Below, in pieces: positions 1 through 6,291 of a stretch of 11,418 nucleotides of DNA. Both the position numbers and the translations under genes were made by a program. Positions within the stretch are counted from its first letter, which is position 1; the number at the start of each line of letters is the position of its first letter. Source of the stretch: Geobacter sp. UBA6151 (lineage in GTDB: Bacteria > Desulfobacterota > Desulfuromonadia > Geobacterales > Pseudopelobacteraceae); assembly GCA_002423105.1 (NCBI GenBank), contig DIUT01000035.1, forward strand, positions 1 to 11,418. Reading direction: 5' to 3'. Under the pieces are notes generated by a model. The model was not told the DNA's origin, ran no database searches, and saw only the letters and a list, made by a program, of their open reading frames with translations.

Positions 1-5
1 CTCAT
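1..5 (-). CDS. Start of an unidentified gene running off the left edge
   Basis: Only an ATG and two further bases (ATGAG) are inside the window. The start is supported by a very strong Shine-Dalgarno sequence, AAGGAGG, followed by a five-base spacer (CGTTA would include the first base of ATG; the spacer is CGTT) just upstream on the minus strand. It lies 57 bases after the stop of the HD-domain gene and in the same orientation, so it may be cotranscribed with it. The product cannot be told from one codon. An ABC-2 permease displaced from the exporter operon further upstream is one possibility, but this is speculation. Confidence 0.5.
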
Positions 6-10
6 AACGC

Positions 11-40
11 CTCCTTCTCTCGGGTTTTATCAAGAAGGAG
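11..40 (-). promoter_or_regulatory. Hairpin that would sequester the ribosome binding site of the next gene
   Basis: CTCCTTCT (11-18) and AGAAGGAG (33-40) form a perfect 8-bp inverted repeat around a 14-base loop. In the minus-strand transcript the downstream arm is the Shine-Dalgarno sequence of the gene starting at position 5, and the upstream arm is its exact complement. The hairpin would therefore hide the ribosome binding site. There is no run of T after it, so it does not look like a terminator. A regulatory role is inferred. Confidence 0.45.
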
Positions 41-62
41 TGACTACTACAACCAGGATACG

Positions 63-917
63 TCACTCGTTTTCCTGTGGGTTGAAACAGACATCTATCT
101 TGATTTCAAAAAAATCCGATTTACTTATGGGTACAACTCTTGCCGTCTCAACAAAATATGATTGAAAAAAACGTTGCCAGTCCCTTGGTTCGTAGGCGGA
201 TTCCAATGGCTTGCCAGCTATCCACTTATCAAGCTCATCAATAAAGCGCCCCTCGTTTAGTCGGCTCTTGTCCATGTGCATTGTGTCGCAGAACTGAAGA
301 AGCGCCGCTAGAAAATCAATTTTCAGAGAGTTGTCAGGAAACAGCGTCGAAATTTGTTTCAGATATGATGCAATTTCTGCCTGGTTGTGCGACTCGGCAA
401 CAAAGGCGAGCCGTTCAATCAGGTCATTAAGGATATTATTTTGTTTTGGTGACAGATTTTCGCTAAGCGAACGCGGCAGAGTTTTTTTAAATGAGCGAAT
501 AACAATACCACTTGTCTTGGCATGGTTAATCCTGATCTGTTTGCGTTCATCGGGCGATAAATTCCCTCTATCGCCTTGAATGCCAAGATATTCTTTCCAA
601 CCAAACTGCATTCCGATGTCGTGGAGATATACCGCCGCAGCAAGGAGAAACAGTTCCTTTTCATTCAGGTATTCGGTCTTAAGTTGATTTTGAAGGAGGG
701 TGTTTGCATGTCCCATTAGGGCTTCGGAGTGCGATACATCATGCCTAATTTGTTCGGGGACATCGTTGTGGTCCGCCCACTGTGCAACAGCCCATTGTTT
801 CAACTTTTTATATAGGTCGAAATAGTCTTGATTCTTGTGCTGTAACTGGCTTTCTATCGTTAATGATGATGTCACTATTGCCCCCATACTTGACACACAA
901 GCTGATCTCGTCACCAC
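63..917 (-). CDS. Stand-alone HD-domain phosphohydrolase, HD-CE-like
   Basis: The 284-residue product carries a full set of HD-superfamily metal ligands in order: H63 or H70 (within VSHSEALMGH), the H99-D100 pair in LHDIGM, H132 in NHAKTSG, H177 in AESHN and D211 in FCDTMHMD. This spacing resembles HD-GYP and HD-CE-type domains, which act on phosphoester or nucleotide substrates. HD-CE domains usually occur in conflict-system proteins fused to Hsp90-like ATPases, whereas this one stands alone. There is no signal peptide or membrane segment, so it is probably cytosolic. The long frame starts at a GTG (915-917) with a weak purine-rich upstream sequence; an in-frame ATG at 885-887 (residue 11) would also keep every motif. 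The gene is visibly more AT-rich than the exporter genes upstream and follows the TumA-like gene after 48 bases on the same strand, which suggests an acquired block. The substrate is unknown. Confidence 0.75.
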   Translation of the reverse strand: MVTRSACVSSMGAIVTSSLTIESQLQHKNQDYFDLYKKLKQWAVAQWADHNDVPEQIRHDVSHSEALMGHANTLLQNQLKTEYLNEKELFLLAAAVYLHDIGMQFGWKEYLGIQGDRGNLSPDERKQIRINHAKTSGIVIRSFKKTLPRSLSENLSPKQNNILNDLIERLAFVAESHNQAEIASYLKQISTLFPDNSLKIDFLAALLQFCDTMHMDKSRLNEGRFIDELDKWIAGKPLESAYEPRDWQRFFQSYFVETARVVPISKSDFFEIKIDVCFNPQENE

Positions 918-965
918 ATCACGATCTTTTCTACCTGTAATGCAATAGCAGACAATATCTCATCA

Positions 966-1331
966 TCAAGCCAACCGAAACGTCGCATCTATCTCATCCC
1001 ATGGCACATAAAAATGCCCGCTGGCATCCTTCTCCACCAGCCCCAACCGCTCCATGGCTTTCACATCATCAAACACGTTGCGGTACTGCCTGTGCAAATG
1101 CTTGGCAAGCGCATTGATACTGGTGTGCCCCAAGCGGCGCAACTCTTGTAATAGCTCGAACCGTTTGGGGGTCAGATGCTTGAGTAGTGACGGCAAATTA
1201 TCAAAATAAAGCCGCTCCACCGGTTTGTCCGGTACCCAACCGCCATCAAGGCGGTCAGCCAGCCCTTTCAGTTCATCAAAAAACTCGCTGTCGCTCTTGA
1301 CACCTATTTTGAGATCGCGCTTTTCTTTCAT
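966..1331 (-). CDS. TumA-like winged-helix antitoxin (COG4190 / HVO_A0114-type DNA-binding protein)
   Basis: The 121-residue protein has a charged N-terminal part (including SEFFDELKGLADRLDGG) and a winged-helix domain at about residues 50-110, where LTPKRFELLQELRRLGHTS leads into the recognition helix LAKHLHRQYRNVFDDVKAM and the wing GLVEKDASGHFYVP. This is the pattern of the COG4190 predicted regulators found beside TumE/DUF6516 toxins, where they act as antitoxin and probably as autorepressor. I chose the ATG at 1329-1331 because AAAGG lies 11 bases upstream. A GTG at 1338-1340 is possible; it would overlap the toxin stop as GTGA and fit translational coupling. The gene follows its toxin directly, so the order is toxin first, antitoxin second. 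Confidence 0.75.
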   Translation of the reverse strand: MKEKRDLKIGVKSDSEFFDELKGLADRLDGGWVPDKPVERLYFDNLPSLLKHLTPKRFELLQELRRLGHTSINALAKHLHRQYRNVFDDVKAMERLGLVEKDASGHFYVPWDEIDATFRLA

Positions 1332-1336
1332 GGTAG

Positions 1337-1615
1337 TCACATCCTTTCAATATCCGCTTCAAAATCCTCAATCAACTTGCGCAGCGTGGTAAATGTATAG
1401 GACTCTTCAGACTCACCCAGATGCCGGTGATCACCCTTACCGCGTTCGTTGTCGTAACGGAGCAGACATTTCCCTTCTGCGGTGCCGTAATACAAACGAT
1501 ACTTGAATGGATGCCTGCTACCGGGAAGCGGGTCGGACAATCGCCAGATAACCACCTCGATTATCCGGTCCCGTCGTTCCTTCTTGTACTTGACCACTTC
1601 TTGCGCAGTTCCCAT
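1337..1615 (-). CDS. TumE-like toxin (DUF6516 family)
   Basis: This small basic protein of 92 residues has the family hallmark RYDNERGKGDHRH at about residues 53-65, preceded by strands with VVIWRLSDP and FKYRLYYG and followed by a C-terminal helix (TFTTLRKLIEDFEADIERM). Proteins of this family are annotated as TumE-type toxins paired with COG4190 regulators; to my knowledge their target is not settled. The ATG at 1613-1615 has GAGG five bases upstream, a good ribosome binding site. The antitoxin gene follows within a few bases, so the two are surely cotranscribed. The promoter and two repeat boxes lie immediately upstream. Assignment rests on the motif and on the neighbour. Confidence 0.75.
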   Translation of the reverse strand: MGTAQEVVKYKKERRDRIIEVVIWRLSDPLPGSRHPFKYRLYYGTAEGKCLLRYDNERGKGDHRHLGESEESYTFTTLRKLIEDFEADIERM

Positions 1616-1624
1616 ACCACCCTC

Positions 1625-1651
1625 TTACAACATATGTCTTTTTATAACATA
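1625..1651 (-). repeat. Two direct-repeat boxes, probable operator of the tumE-tumA-like operon
   Basis: On the minus strand TATGTTATAA (1651-1642) and TATGTTGTAA (1634-1625) are two copies of TATGTTRTAA with a period of 17 bases. The first overlaps the predicted -10 box, and the second covers the start of the transcript just ahead of the Shine-Dalgarno sequence. An autorepressor bound here would block transcription. Binding by the TumA-like protein is inferred. Confidence 0.4.
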
Positions 1652-1668
1652 GCTACAACCATCTGCAA
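1641..1668 (-). promoter_or_regulatory. Sigma-70-type promoter of the tumE-tumA-like operon
   Basis: On the minus strand TTGCAG (1668-1663), a 16-base spacer and TATAAA (1646-1641) form a plausible promoter about 26 bases upstream of the toxin ATG. An alternative pairing, TTGAGA with TATGTT at 17 bases, uses the same region. Confidence 0.45.
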
Positions 1669-1670
1669 TC

Positions 1671-1688
1671 TCAAATCTTCAACATCAT
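1671..1688 (-). pseudogene. Possible vestigial start of a lost ABC permease gene
   Basis: An ATG overlaps the stop of the ABC ATPase gene in the ATGA arrangement typical of coupled genes. A second ATG follows at once, and AGAAGG lies just upstream. The frame reads MMLKI and then stops. Exporter operons of this type normally continue with ABC-2 permease genes, so this could be the head of one, cut off where the toxin-antitoxin block begins. Five codons cannot be identified by sequence, and chance is a real alternative. Confidence 0.2.
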
Positions 1689-3229
1689 ACCTTCTGCACA
1701 TGGGTATCACGCGTGTCCCGCTCCTCAATCAGCTCGATGAAGACCTGTTCCAGGCCGGGCAGGCGGCCATCATCCCCGGCCCGCTGCTGTTTCAGCTCCA
1801 GCGGGGTGCCCACCGCCACCAGTTCACCCCGGTAGATCAGAGCCAGACGGTCACAGTATTCCGCCTCATCCATGTAGTGGGTGGTGACAAAGATGGTGAC
1901 GCCCTCTGCCGCCAGAGTATGGATCAGTTGCCAGAAATTACGGCGGTTCAGGGGATCGACGCCGGAGGTGGGTTCGTCAAGGAAGATGATCGGCGGTTCA
2001 TGGAGAATGGCGCAGCCCAGAGCCAACCGTTGCCGCCAGCCACCGGACAATTCTCCGGCCCTGGCGGTGCGGCGATCGGTCAGACCGGCCATCTCGATCA
2101 CCCATTCGGTGCGCTCCTTAAGCCTGGCGGAAGACAGCCGGTAAACCCCGCCGTAGAAGGCGATGTTCTCCTCCACAGTCAGGTCTTCATACAGGGAAAA
2201 CTTCTGGCTCATGTAGCCGATGTTTTCCTTGATCTGTTCCGGCTGGCTGGTGATGTCCAATCCGGCAACGCTGCCGCCGCCGGAGCTGGGGGTGAGAATG
2301 CCGCAGAGCATCCTGATGGTGGTGGACTTACCGGCGCCGTTGGGACCCAGGAAACCGAAGATTTCACCTTTGGGCACGGTGAGACTGACGTTGTTGACGG
2401 CGACGAAATCGCCGAAACGGCGAGAGAGGTGATCAAGGGTGACCGCCGGGGCAGCCGATGCCAGATCGGGAGCGGAACGACGCTTCACCGCCGTATCGCC
2501 CCCCTCATTCATGACGGTGATGAAGACATCTTCCAGGGTGGGATCAACTATGGCCGGATCGGCAAGTTGTTTGAGGTTGAGCGGACTGTCACAGGCCAGC
2601 AGTTTACCATGGTGTAACAGGCCCACCCGGTGGCAGCGCTCGGCCTCATCCAGGTAGGCGGTGGCCACCACAATGGTCACCCCTTCGGCCAAAAGGCCAT
2701 TAAGGATGTGCCAGAATTCCCGGCGGGAAACCGGGTCAACACCGTTGGTCGGCTCATCCAGAAACAGTACCTTGGGGGTGTGAATCAGGGCACAGCACAA
2801 GCCCAGTTTCTGCTTCATGCCGCCGGACAGCGCCCCGGCGCGGCGTTTCATAAACGGCGTCATGCCGCTCATGGCCAGCAGCTGTTCTGCCCGTGCCGTC
2901 CACTCCGCTTTGGGAACACCAAAAATATCGGCATGGAAACGGATGTTCTCCATGACCGTCAGATCGGGATACAGGCCGAAACGCTGGCTCATGTAACCGA
3001 TATCACTGCGCACCGGCCCAAGGTCCAGGCAGGAACAGCCCAGGACCTGCGCTTCGCCGTCACAGGGTTCCATGACGCCGGTCAGCATGCGTAAGGAGGT
3101 GGTCTTGCCTGCGCCATCGGAACCCACCAATCCGAACAGCTCTCCCTGCGGGATAGAGAGCGACAGCCCATCCACGGCAGTCAGTCCGCCGAAGCGTTTT
3201 GTCAGGTTCGAGATAGATATTGCATGCAT
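1685..3229 (-). CDS. ABC exporter ATPase with two fused nucleotide-binding domains (YbhF-like)
   Basis: Two ABC ATPase domains are fused in 514 residues. Domain 1 has Walker A GSDGAGKT (36-43), Q-loop Q82, signature LSGGM (134-138) and Walker B LFLDEP (155-160). Domain 2 has Walker A GPNGAGKS (295-302), Q342, signature LSGGW (394-398), Walker B IFLDEP (415-420) and the H-loop histidine H451 in TTHYMDEAE. In domain 1 the aligned H-loop residue is A191 (ATAYLDEAE), so one ATP site is probably degenerate. This architecture is that of the YbhF/YhiH-type ATPases, which work with a HlyD-family adaptor and ABC-2 permeases to export drugs or other hydrophobic compounds. The adaptor gene lies just upstream, but no permease gene follows. 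The ATG at 3227-3229 has only a weak Shine-Dalgarno sequence (GGGAAAG). The transported substrate is unknown. Confidence 0.9.
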   Translation of the reverse strand: MHAISISNLTKRFGGLTAVDGLSLSIPQGELFGLVGSDGAGKTTSLRMLTGVMEPCDGEAQVLGCSCLDLGPVRSDIGYMSQRFGLYPDLTVMENIRFHADIFGVPKAEWTARAEQLLAMSGMTPFMKRRAGALSGGMKQKLGLCCALIHTPKVLFLDEPTNGVDPVSRREFWHILNGLLAEGVTIVVATAYLDEAERCHRVGLLHHGKLLACDSPLNLKQLADPAIVDPTLEDVFITVMNEGGDTAVKRRSAPDLASAAPAVTLDHLSRRFGDFVAVNNVSLTVPKGEIFGFLGPNGAGKSTTIRMLCGILTPSSGGGSVAGLDITSQPEQIKENIGYMSQKFSLYEDLTVEENIAFYGGVYRLSSARLKERTEWVIEMAGLTDRRTARAGELSGGWRQRLALGCAILHEPPIIFLDEPTSGVDPLNRRNFWQLIHTLAAEGVTIFVTTHYMDEAEYCDRLALIYRGELVAVGTPLELKQQRAGDDGRLPGLEQVFIELIEERDTRDTHVQKV

Positions 3230-3254
3230 GAATACACTTTCCCGGCAACGTCAG

Positions 3255-3354
3255 AATTCAGATGATACCAAGGCGGCGAGGAGAAAGCGACGCAGGCATA
3301 GCTGTAAGCTATGTTGAGGAGCTTTCGACGAGCCAACGCCGGTAGCGCTGAATT
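3255..3354. repeat. 100-bp imperfect palindromic intergenic repeat
   Basis: Nested inverted arms surround the centre at 3304-3306: CATAGCT (3297-3303) with AGCTATG (3307-3313), GAAAGC (3283-3288) with GCTTTC (3321-3326), GGCG (3272-3275) with CGCC (3337-3340), ACC (3267-3269) with GGT (3341-3343), and AATTCAG (3255-3261) with CTGAATT (3348-3354). It fills most of the gap between hlyD and the ABC gene, and its outer arm overlaps the hlyD stop codon. The form suggests a dispersed palindromic repeat; no second full copy is present in the window. Confidence 0.6.
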
Positions 3355-4336
3355 ATGGCGTTGCCTTGATGGCAGCATCAACCGGCATCCCCGGCTTCAG
3401 CTCCAGCTGCGGATTGGGCACGGTGATCTTGATCCGGTAGACCAGTTTGACCCGTTCTGTTGTGGTCTGGACGTTTTTTGGCGTGAACTCGGCCTGTTGA
3501 GCGATGAAGGAGACGCTGCCGGTGTAGGTTTTTCCCGGCCAGGTATCGCTGGTAACCTGCGCCTCTTGTCCCAGCTTGATCCGTCCCAGCTCGGTTTCCG
3601 GGATGTAGGCCCGTATCCAGATTTCATCCAGCTTGCCAACGGTCAGCACCGGACTGCCCGCTGCCAGCATCTCGCCCGGCTCGGCATGCTTGGCCAGCAC
3701 CTGACCGCTGACCGGTGACGCCAGCACGGTTTGGGAAAGTCGCGTATCAGCCAGGGCGCGGATGGAAGCGGCGCTTTCCAGGGTAGCCTGTGACTGGCGC
3801 ACGGCATCGGGGCGAGGACCGGCCTTGAGCAGCCGCAGCCGCTCTTCCGCCTCGCGTACCGCCGCAGCAGAGGAATCACGGGCAGCACGGGCAGCATCCA
3901 GGTCTTTTTTGGGAATAACCTCCCGCTTGAACAGGCTTTCCATCCGCTGGGCATCTTCGGCAGCCCGGAGCGCTTCGGCTCTGACCCGCGCCAGGGCAGC
4001 CTCGCCCTGGGCAATCTCCTCCCGGCGGCTGCCTGCTTCAAGGTCGTTCAATGCCGCACGGGCCGCACGCTCCTGGGCGCTGCGGGCCAGCTGTTCTTCA
4101 CGCAGTTCCGTATCCTCCAGCCGGGCAACCACCTGGCCGACCTTGACAGTCTGCCCCTCATCAAACAGACGCTGCTCAAGCCTGCCCGGCACCTTGAAGG
4201 AAAGCGCCACCGTGGTTGTCTCCACCGTACCGGTCAGTTTGAGGATGCCATTCTTCGCTGCACGGTCGCAGCCAACGGCAAGCAGAGCAAGGGTAAGCGC
4301 TATAAGGACGGTAAACCGTTTTCGTAGTGTTAGCAT
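3353..4336 (-). CDS. HlyD-family membrane-fusion lipoprotein of an ABC exporter
   Basis: The 327-residue product begins with a lipoprotein signal: MLTLRKRF, a hydrophobic stretch and the lipobox LAVGC, with C23 as the predicted lipidation site. Then come the first barrel-sandwich half (about 36-75, VPGRLEQRLFDEGQTVKVGQ), a long alanine/glutamate/arginine-rich coiled-coil hairpin (about 76-200), the second half (204-235, SPVSGQVLAKHAEPGEMLAAG) and a beta-barrel ending in LKPGMPVDAAI. Such adaptors bridge an inner-membrane ABC transporter to an outer-membrane channel. The ATG at 4334-4336 is chosen because AAGGAGGA lies four bases upstream; the upstream in-frame ATG at 4360 would put that ribosome binding site inside the gene and spoil the signal peptide. 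It is followed after the palindromic repeat by its ATPase. The promoter should lie between here and the typA terminator, but I see no convincing boxes. Confidence 0.9.
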   Translation of the reverse strand: MLTLRKRFTVLIALTLALLAVGCDRAAKNGILKLTGTVETTTVALSFKVPGRLEQRLFDEGQTVKVGQVVARLEDTELREEQLARSAQERAARAALNDLEAGSRREEIAQGEAALARVRAEALRAAEDAQRMESLFKREVIPKKDLDAARAARDSSAAAVREAEERLRLLKAGPRPDAVRQSQATLESAASIRALADTRLSQTVLASPVSGQVLAKHAEPGEMLAAGSPVLTVGKLDEIWIRAYIPETELGRIKLGQEAQVTSDTWPGKTYTGSVSFIAQQAEFTPKNVQTTTERVKLVYRIKITVPNPQLELKPGMPVDAAIKATP

Positions 4337-4402
4337 GAACTCCTCCTTCTGCTCCTGCACTGTAGCACACTATGTATACCAGAAATGCGTGTTCCTCCAC
4401 GC

Positions 4403-4430
4403 AAAAAAGCCGGGGATAACCCCGGCCTTT
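4403..4430 (-). terminator. Intrinsic terminator of the rhlE-typA operon
   Basis: GCCGGGG (4409-4415) and CCCCGGC (4420-4426) form a 7-bp GC-only stem with a four-base loop. On the minus strand it is followed by six T (4408-4403). It lies 35 bases past the typA stop. A short T tract on the other side (4428-4431) could give weak termination on the plus strand as well. Confidence 0.85.
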
Positions 4431-4460
4431 TCAGTATGCATCGCATGGATCAACCTGCTG

Positions 4461-6263
4461 CTATTTGTTTTTCTTCTTGCGCTGGTGCGGATCCAGTTCT
4501 TTCTTGCGCAGACGGATCGAGTTGGGGGTTACCTCCACCAGTTCGTCGTCGTCGATGAACTCCAGCGCCTGCTCAAGGCTCATGAGCCGGGGCGGAGTCA
4601 GCTTGATGGCATCGTCCGAACCGGAAGCCCGCACGTTGGTCAGCTTTTTGCCCTTGCAGGCGTTGACTTCCAGATCGTTGTCGCGGTTGTGCTCACCGAT
4701 GATCATGCCGCCGTAGACTTCAGTACCAGGGGCAATGAACAGGACACCGCGCGGTTGCAGGGAATCCAGCGAATAGGCAGTAGTCTCGCCATGTTCCATG
4801 GCGATCAGCACCCCGTTTTTACGGCCGGGGATATCACCTTTGTACGGCGCATATTCGTGGAAGGTGTGGGTCATGACCGCCGTGCCCCGGGTGTCGGTCA
4901 GCACTTCGCCGCGCAGGCCGATCAGGCCGCGGGCAGGCACCACAAACTCCAGGCGAATCATTTCGCCCATGGGGTGCATGGCGACCATCTCCCCTTTGCG
5001 GGGCCCCATCTTTTCGATGATCGCTCCCTGAAATTCTGAAGCCACATCCACCACCAGGTATTCCATCGGCTCCTGTTTGACACCATCTATGTCACGGATG
5101 ATGACTTCCGGTTTGGAAACTGCCACCTCAAACCCTTCACGGCGCATGTTCTCGATCAGGATGGAAAGGTGCAGTTCGCCCCGGCCGGAAATCTTGAAGG
5201 TATCAGCAGAATCGGTATCCTCCACCCGCAGCGAGACGTTGGTGCGCAGCTCCTTGGTCAACCGCTCGCGGATGTTACGGGAGGTGACCCATTTGCCTTC
5301 GCGACCGGCAAAGGGAGAGGTATTGACGATAAAGTTCATGGAGAGGGTTGGCTCGTCAATGGAGACGTAGGGCACGGCCACCGGGCTTTCGGCGGAGGCC
5401 AGAGTTTCACCGATGCTGATCTCGTCAAAACCGGCCACGGTGATGATGTCGCCGGTGCCTGCCTCCTGGATCTCCACCTGCTTCAGGCCTTCGTAACCCA
5501 GCAGCTTGGTGATCTTGCCACGGCTAATGGTGCCGTCCTGCTTGATCATGGCCACGGTCTCGCCGGATTTGACCTTGCCGTGGAAGATGCGACCGGTGGC
5601 GATACGTCCGATATAATCGTTGTAGTCGATGTTGGCGATCAGCATCTGGAACGGAGCGTTGACGTCTCCCTTGGGGGGACGCACGTTGGATTCAACCACG
5701 GCAAAGAGCGGCTCCATGCTGTTGGATTCCACATTGATATCCAGCTTGGCATAGCCCATCTTGGCGCTGGTGTAGACCACCGGGAAATCCAGCTGATCGT
5801 CACTGGCTTCCAGTTCGCAGAACAGGTCAAAGACCATGTTCAGCACTTCGTCCGGCCGTGAGCCGGGACGGTCTATCTTGTTGATGACCACGATCGGCTT
5901 CAAGCCCAGGTCCAGGGACTTTTTCAGCACGAAACGGGTCTGGGGCATCGGGCCGTCCAGGGCATCAACCAGCAGCAGCACCGAGTCAACCATCTTCAGT
6001 ACCCGCTCCACTTCGCCGCCAAAGTCGGCGTGGCCGGGGGTATCCACGATGTTGATTTTGTACTGGCCGTGGTGGATGGAGAGGTTCTTGGCCAGAATGG
6101 TGATACCGCGTTCTTTTTCCAGATCGTTGGAATCCATCACCCGCTCGGTAATCGCCTCATTTTCGCGGAAAATACCGGAATGCTTCAGCATGGCGTCAAC
6201 CAGGGTAGTCTTGCCGTGGTCAACGTGGGCGATGATGGCTATGTTACGTATTCTCTCTTGCAT
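4461..6263 (-). CDS. typA: Ribosome-associated translational GTPase TypA/BipA
   Basis: The 600-residue protein is nearly the length of E. coli BipA. The GTPase motifs are all present: G1 AHVDHGKT (12-19), G2 RGIT (52-55), G3 DTPGH (74-78), G4 NKID (128-131) and G5 TSAK (165-168). The EF-G-like domains II, III and V follow, with the family-typical stretches ISGRGELHLSILIENMRREGFE and VVPARGLIGLRGE, and a basic C-terminal tail (KKKELDPHQRKKKNK). TypA binds the 70S ribosome and supports ribosome assembly and growth under stress such as low temperature. The ATG at 6261-6263 has GGAG eight bases upstream. It sits 28 bases behind rhlE on the same strand with no terminator between, and a strong terminator follows, so the two form an operon with a shared cold and ribosome theme. 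Confidence 0.97.
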   Translation of the reverse strand: MQERIRNIAIIAHVDHGKTTLVDAMLKHSGIFRENEAITERVMDSNDLEKERGITILAKNLSIHHGQYKINIVDTPGHADFGGEVERVLKMVDSVLLLVDALDGPMPQTRFVLKKSLDLGLKPIVVINKIDRPGSRPDEVLNMVFDLFCELEASDDQLDFPVVYTSAKMGYAKLDINVESNSMEPLFAVVESNVRPPKGDVNAPFQMLIANIDYNDYIGRIATGRIFHGKVKSGETVAMIKQDGTISRGKITKLLGYEGLKQVEIQEAGTGDIITVAGFDEISIGETLASAESPVAVPYVSIDEPTLSMNFIVNTSPFAGREGKWVTSRNIRERLTKELRTNVSLRVEDTDSADTFKISGRGELHLSILIENMRREGFEVAVSKPEVIIRDIDGVKQEPMEYLVVDVASEFQGAIIEKMGPRKGEMVAMHPMGEMIRLEFVVPARGLIGLRGEVLTDTRGTAVMTHTFHEYAPYKGDIPGRKNGVLIAMEHGETTAYSLDSLQPRGVLFIAPGTEVYGGMIIGEHNRDNDLEVNACKGKKLTNVRASGSDDAIKLTPPRLMSLEQALEFIDDDELVEVTPNSIRLRKKELDPHQRKKKNK

Positions 6264-6291
6264 CTACTGGTCTCCGTTATCTAGGCTTCCG

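Noticed and set aside
1421..2617. Long open frame on the plus strand opposite the ABC ATPase gene
   Set aside because: The minus-strand product has all ABC motifs twice; the plus-strand translation shows no domain and reflects GC-rich codon bias.
4349..4402. Promoter for hlyD, such as TATACA on the minus strand
   Set aside because: The best -35 partner (TTGCGT) is 20 bases away, too far for a confident call.
3762..5039. Plus-strand open frame crossing hlyD, the terminator and the typA end
   Set aside because: It runs antisense to two well-supported genes and through an intrinsic terminator, with no recognisable domain.
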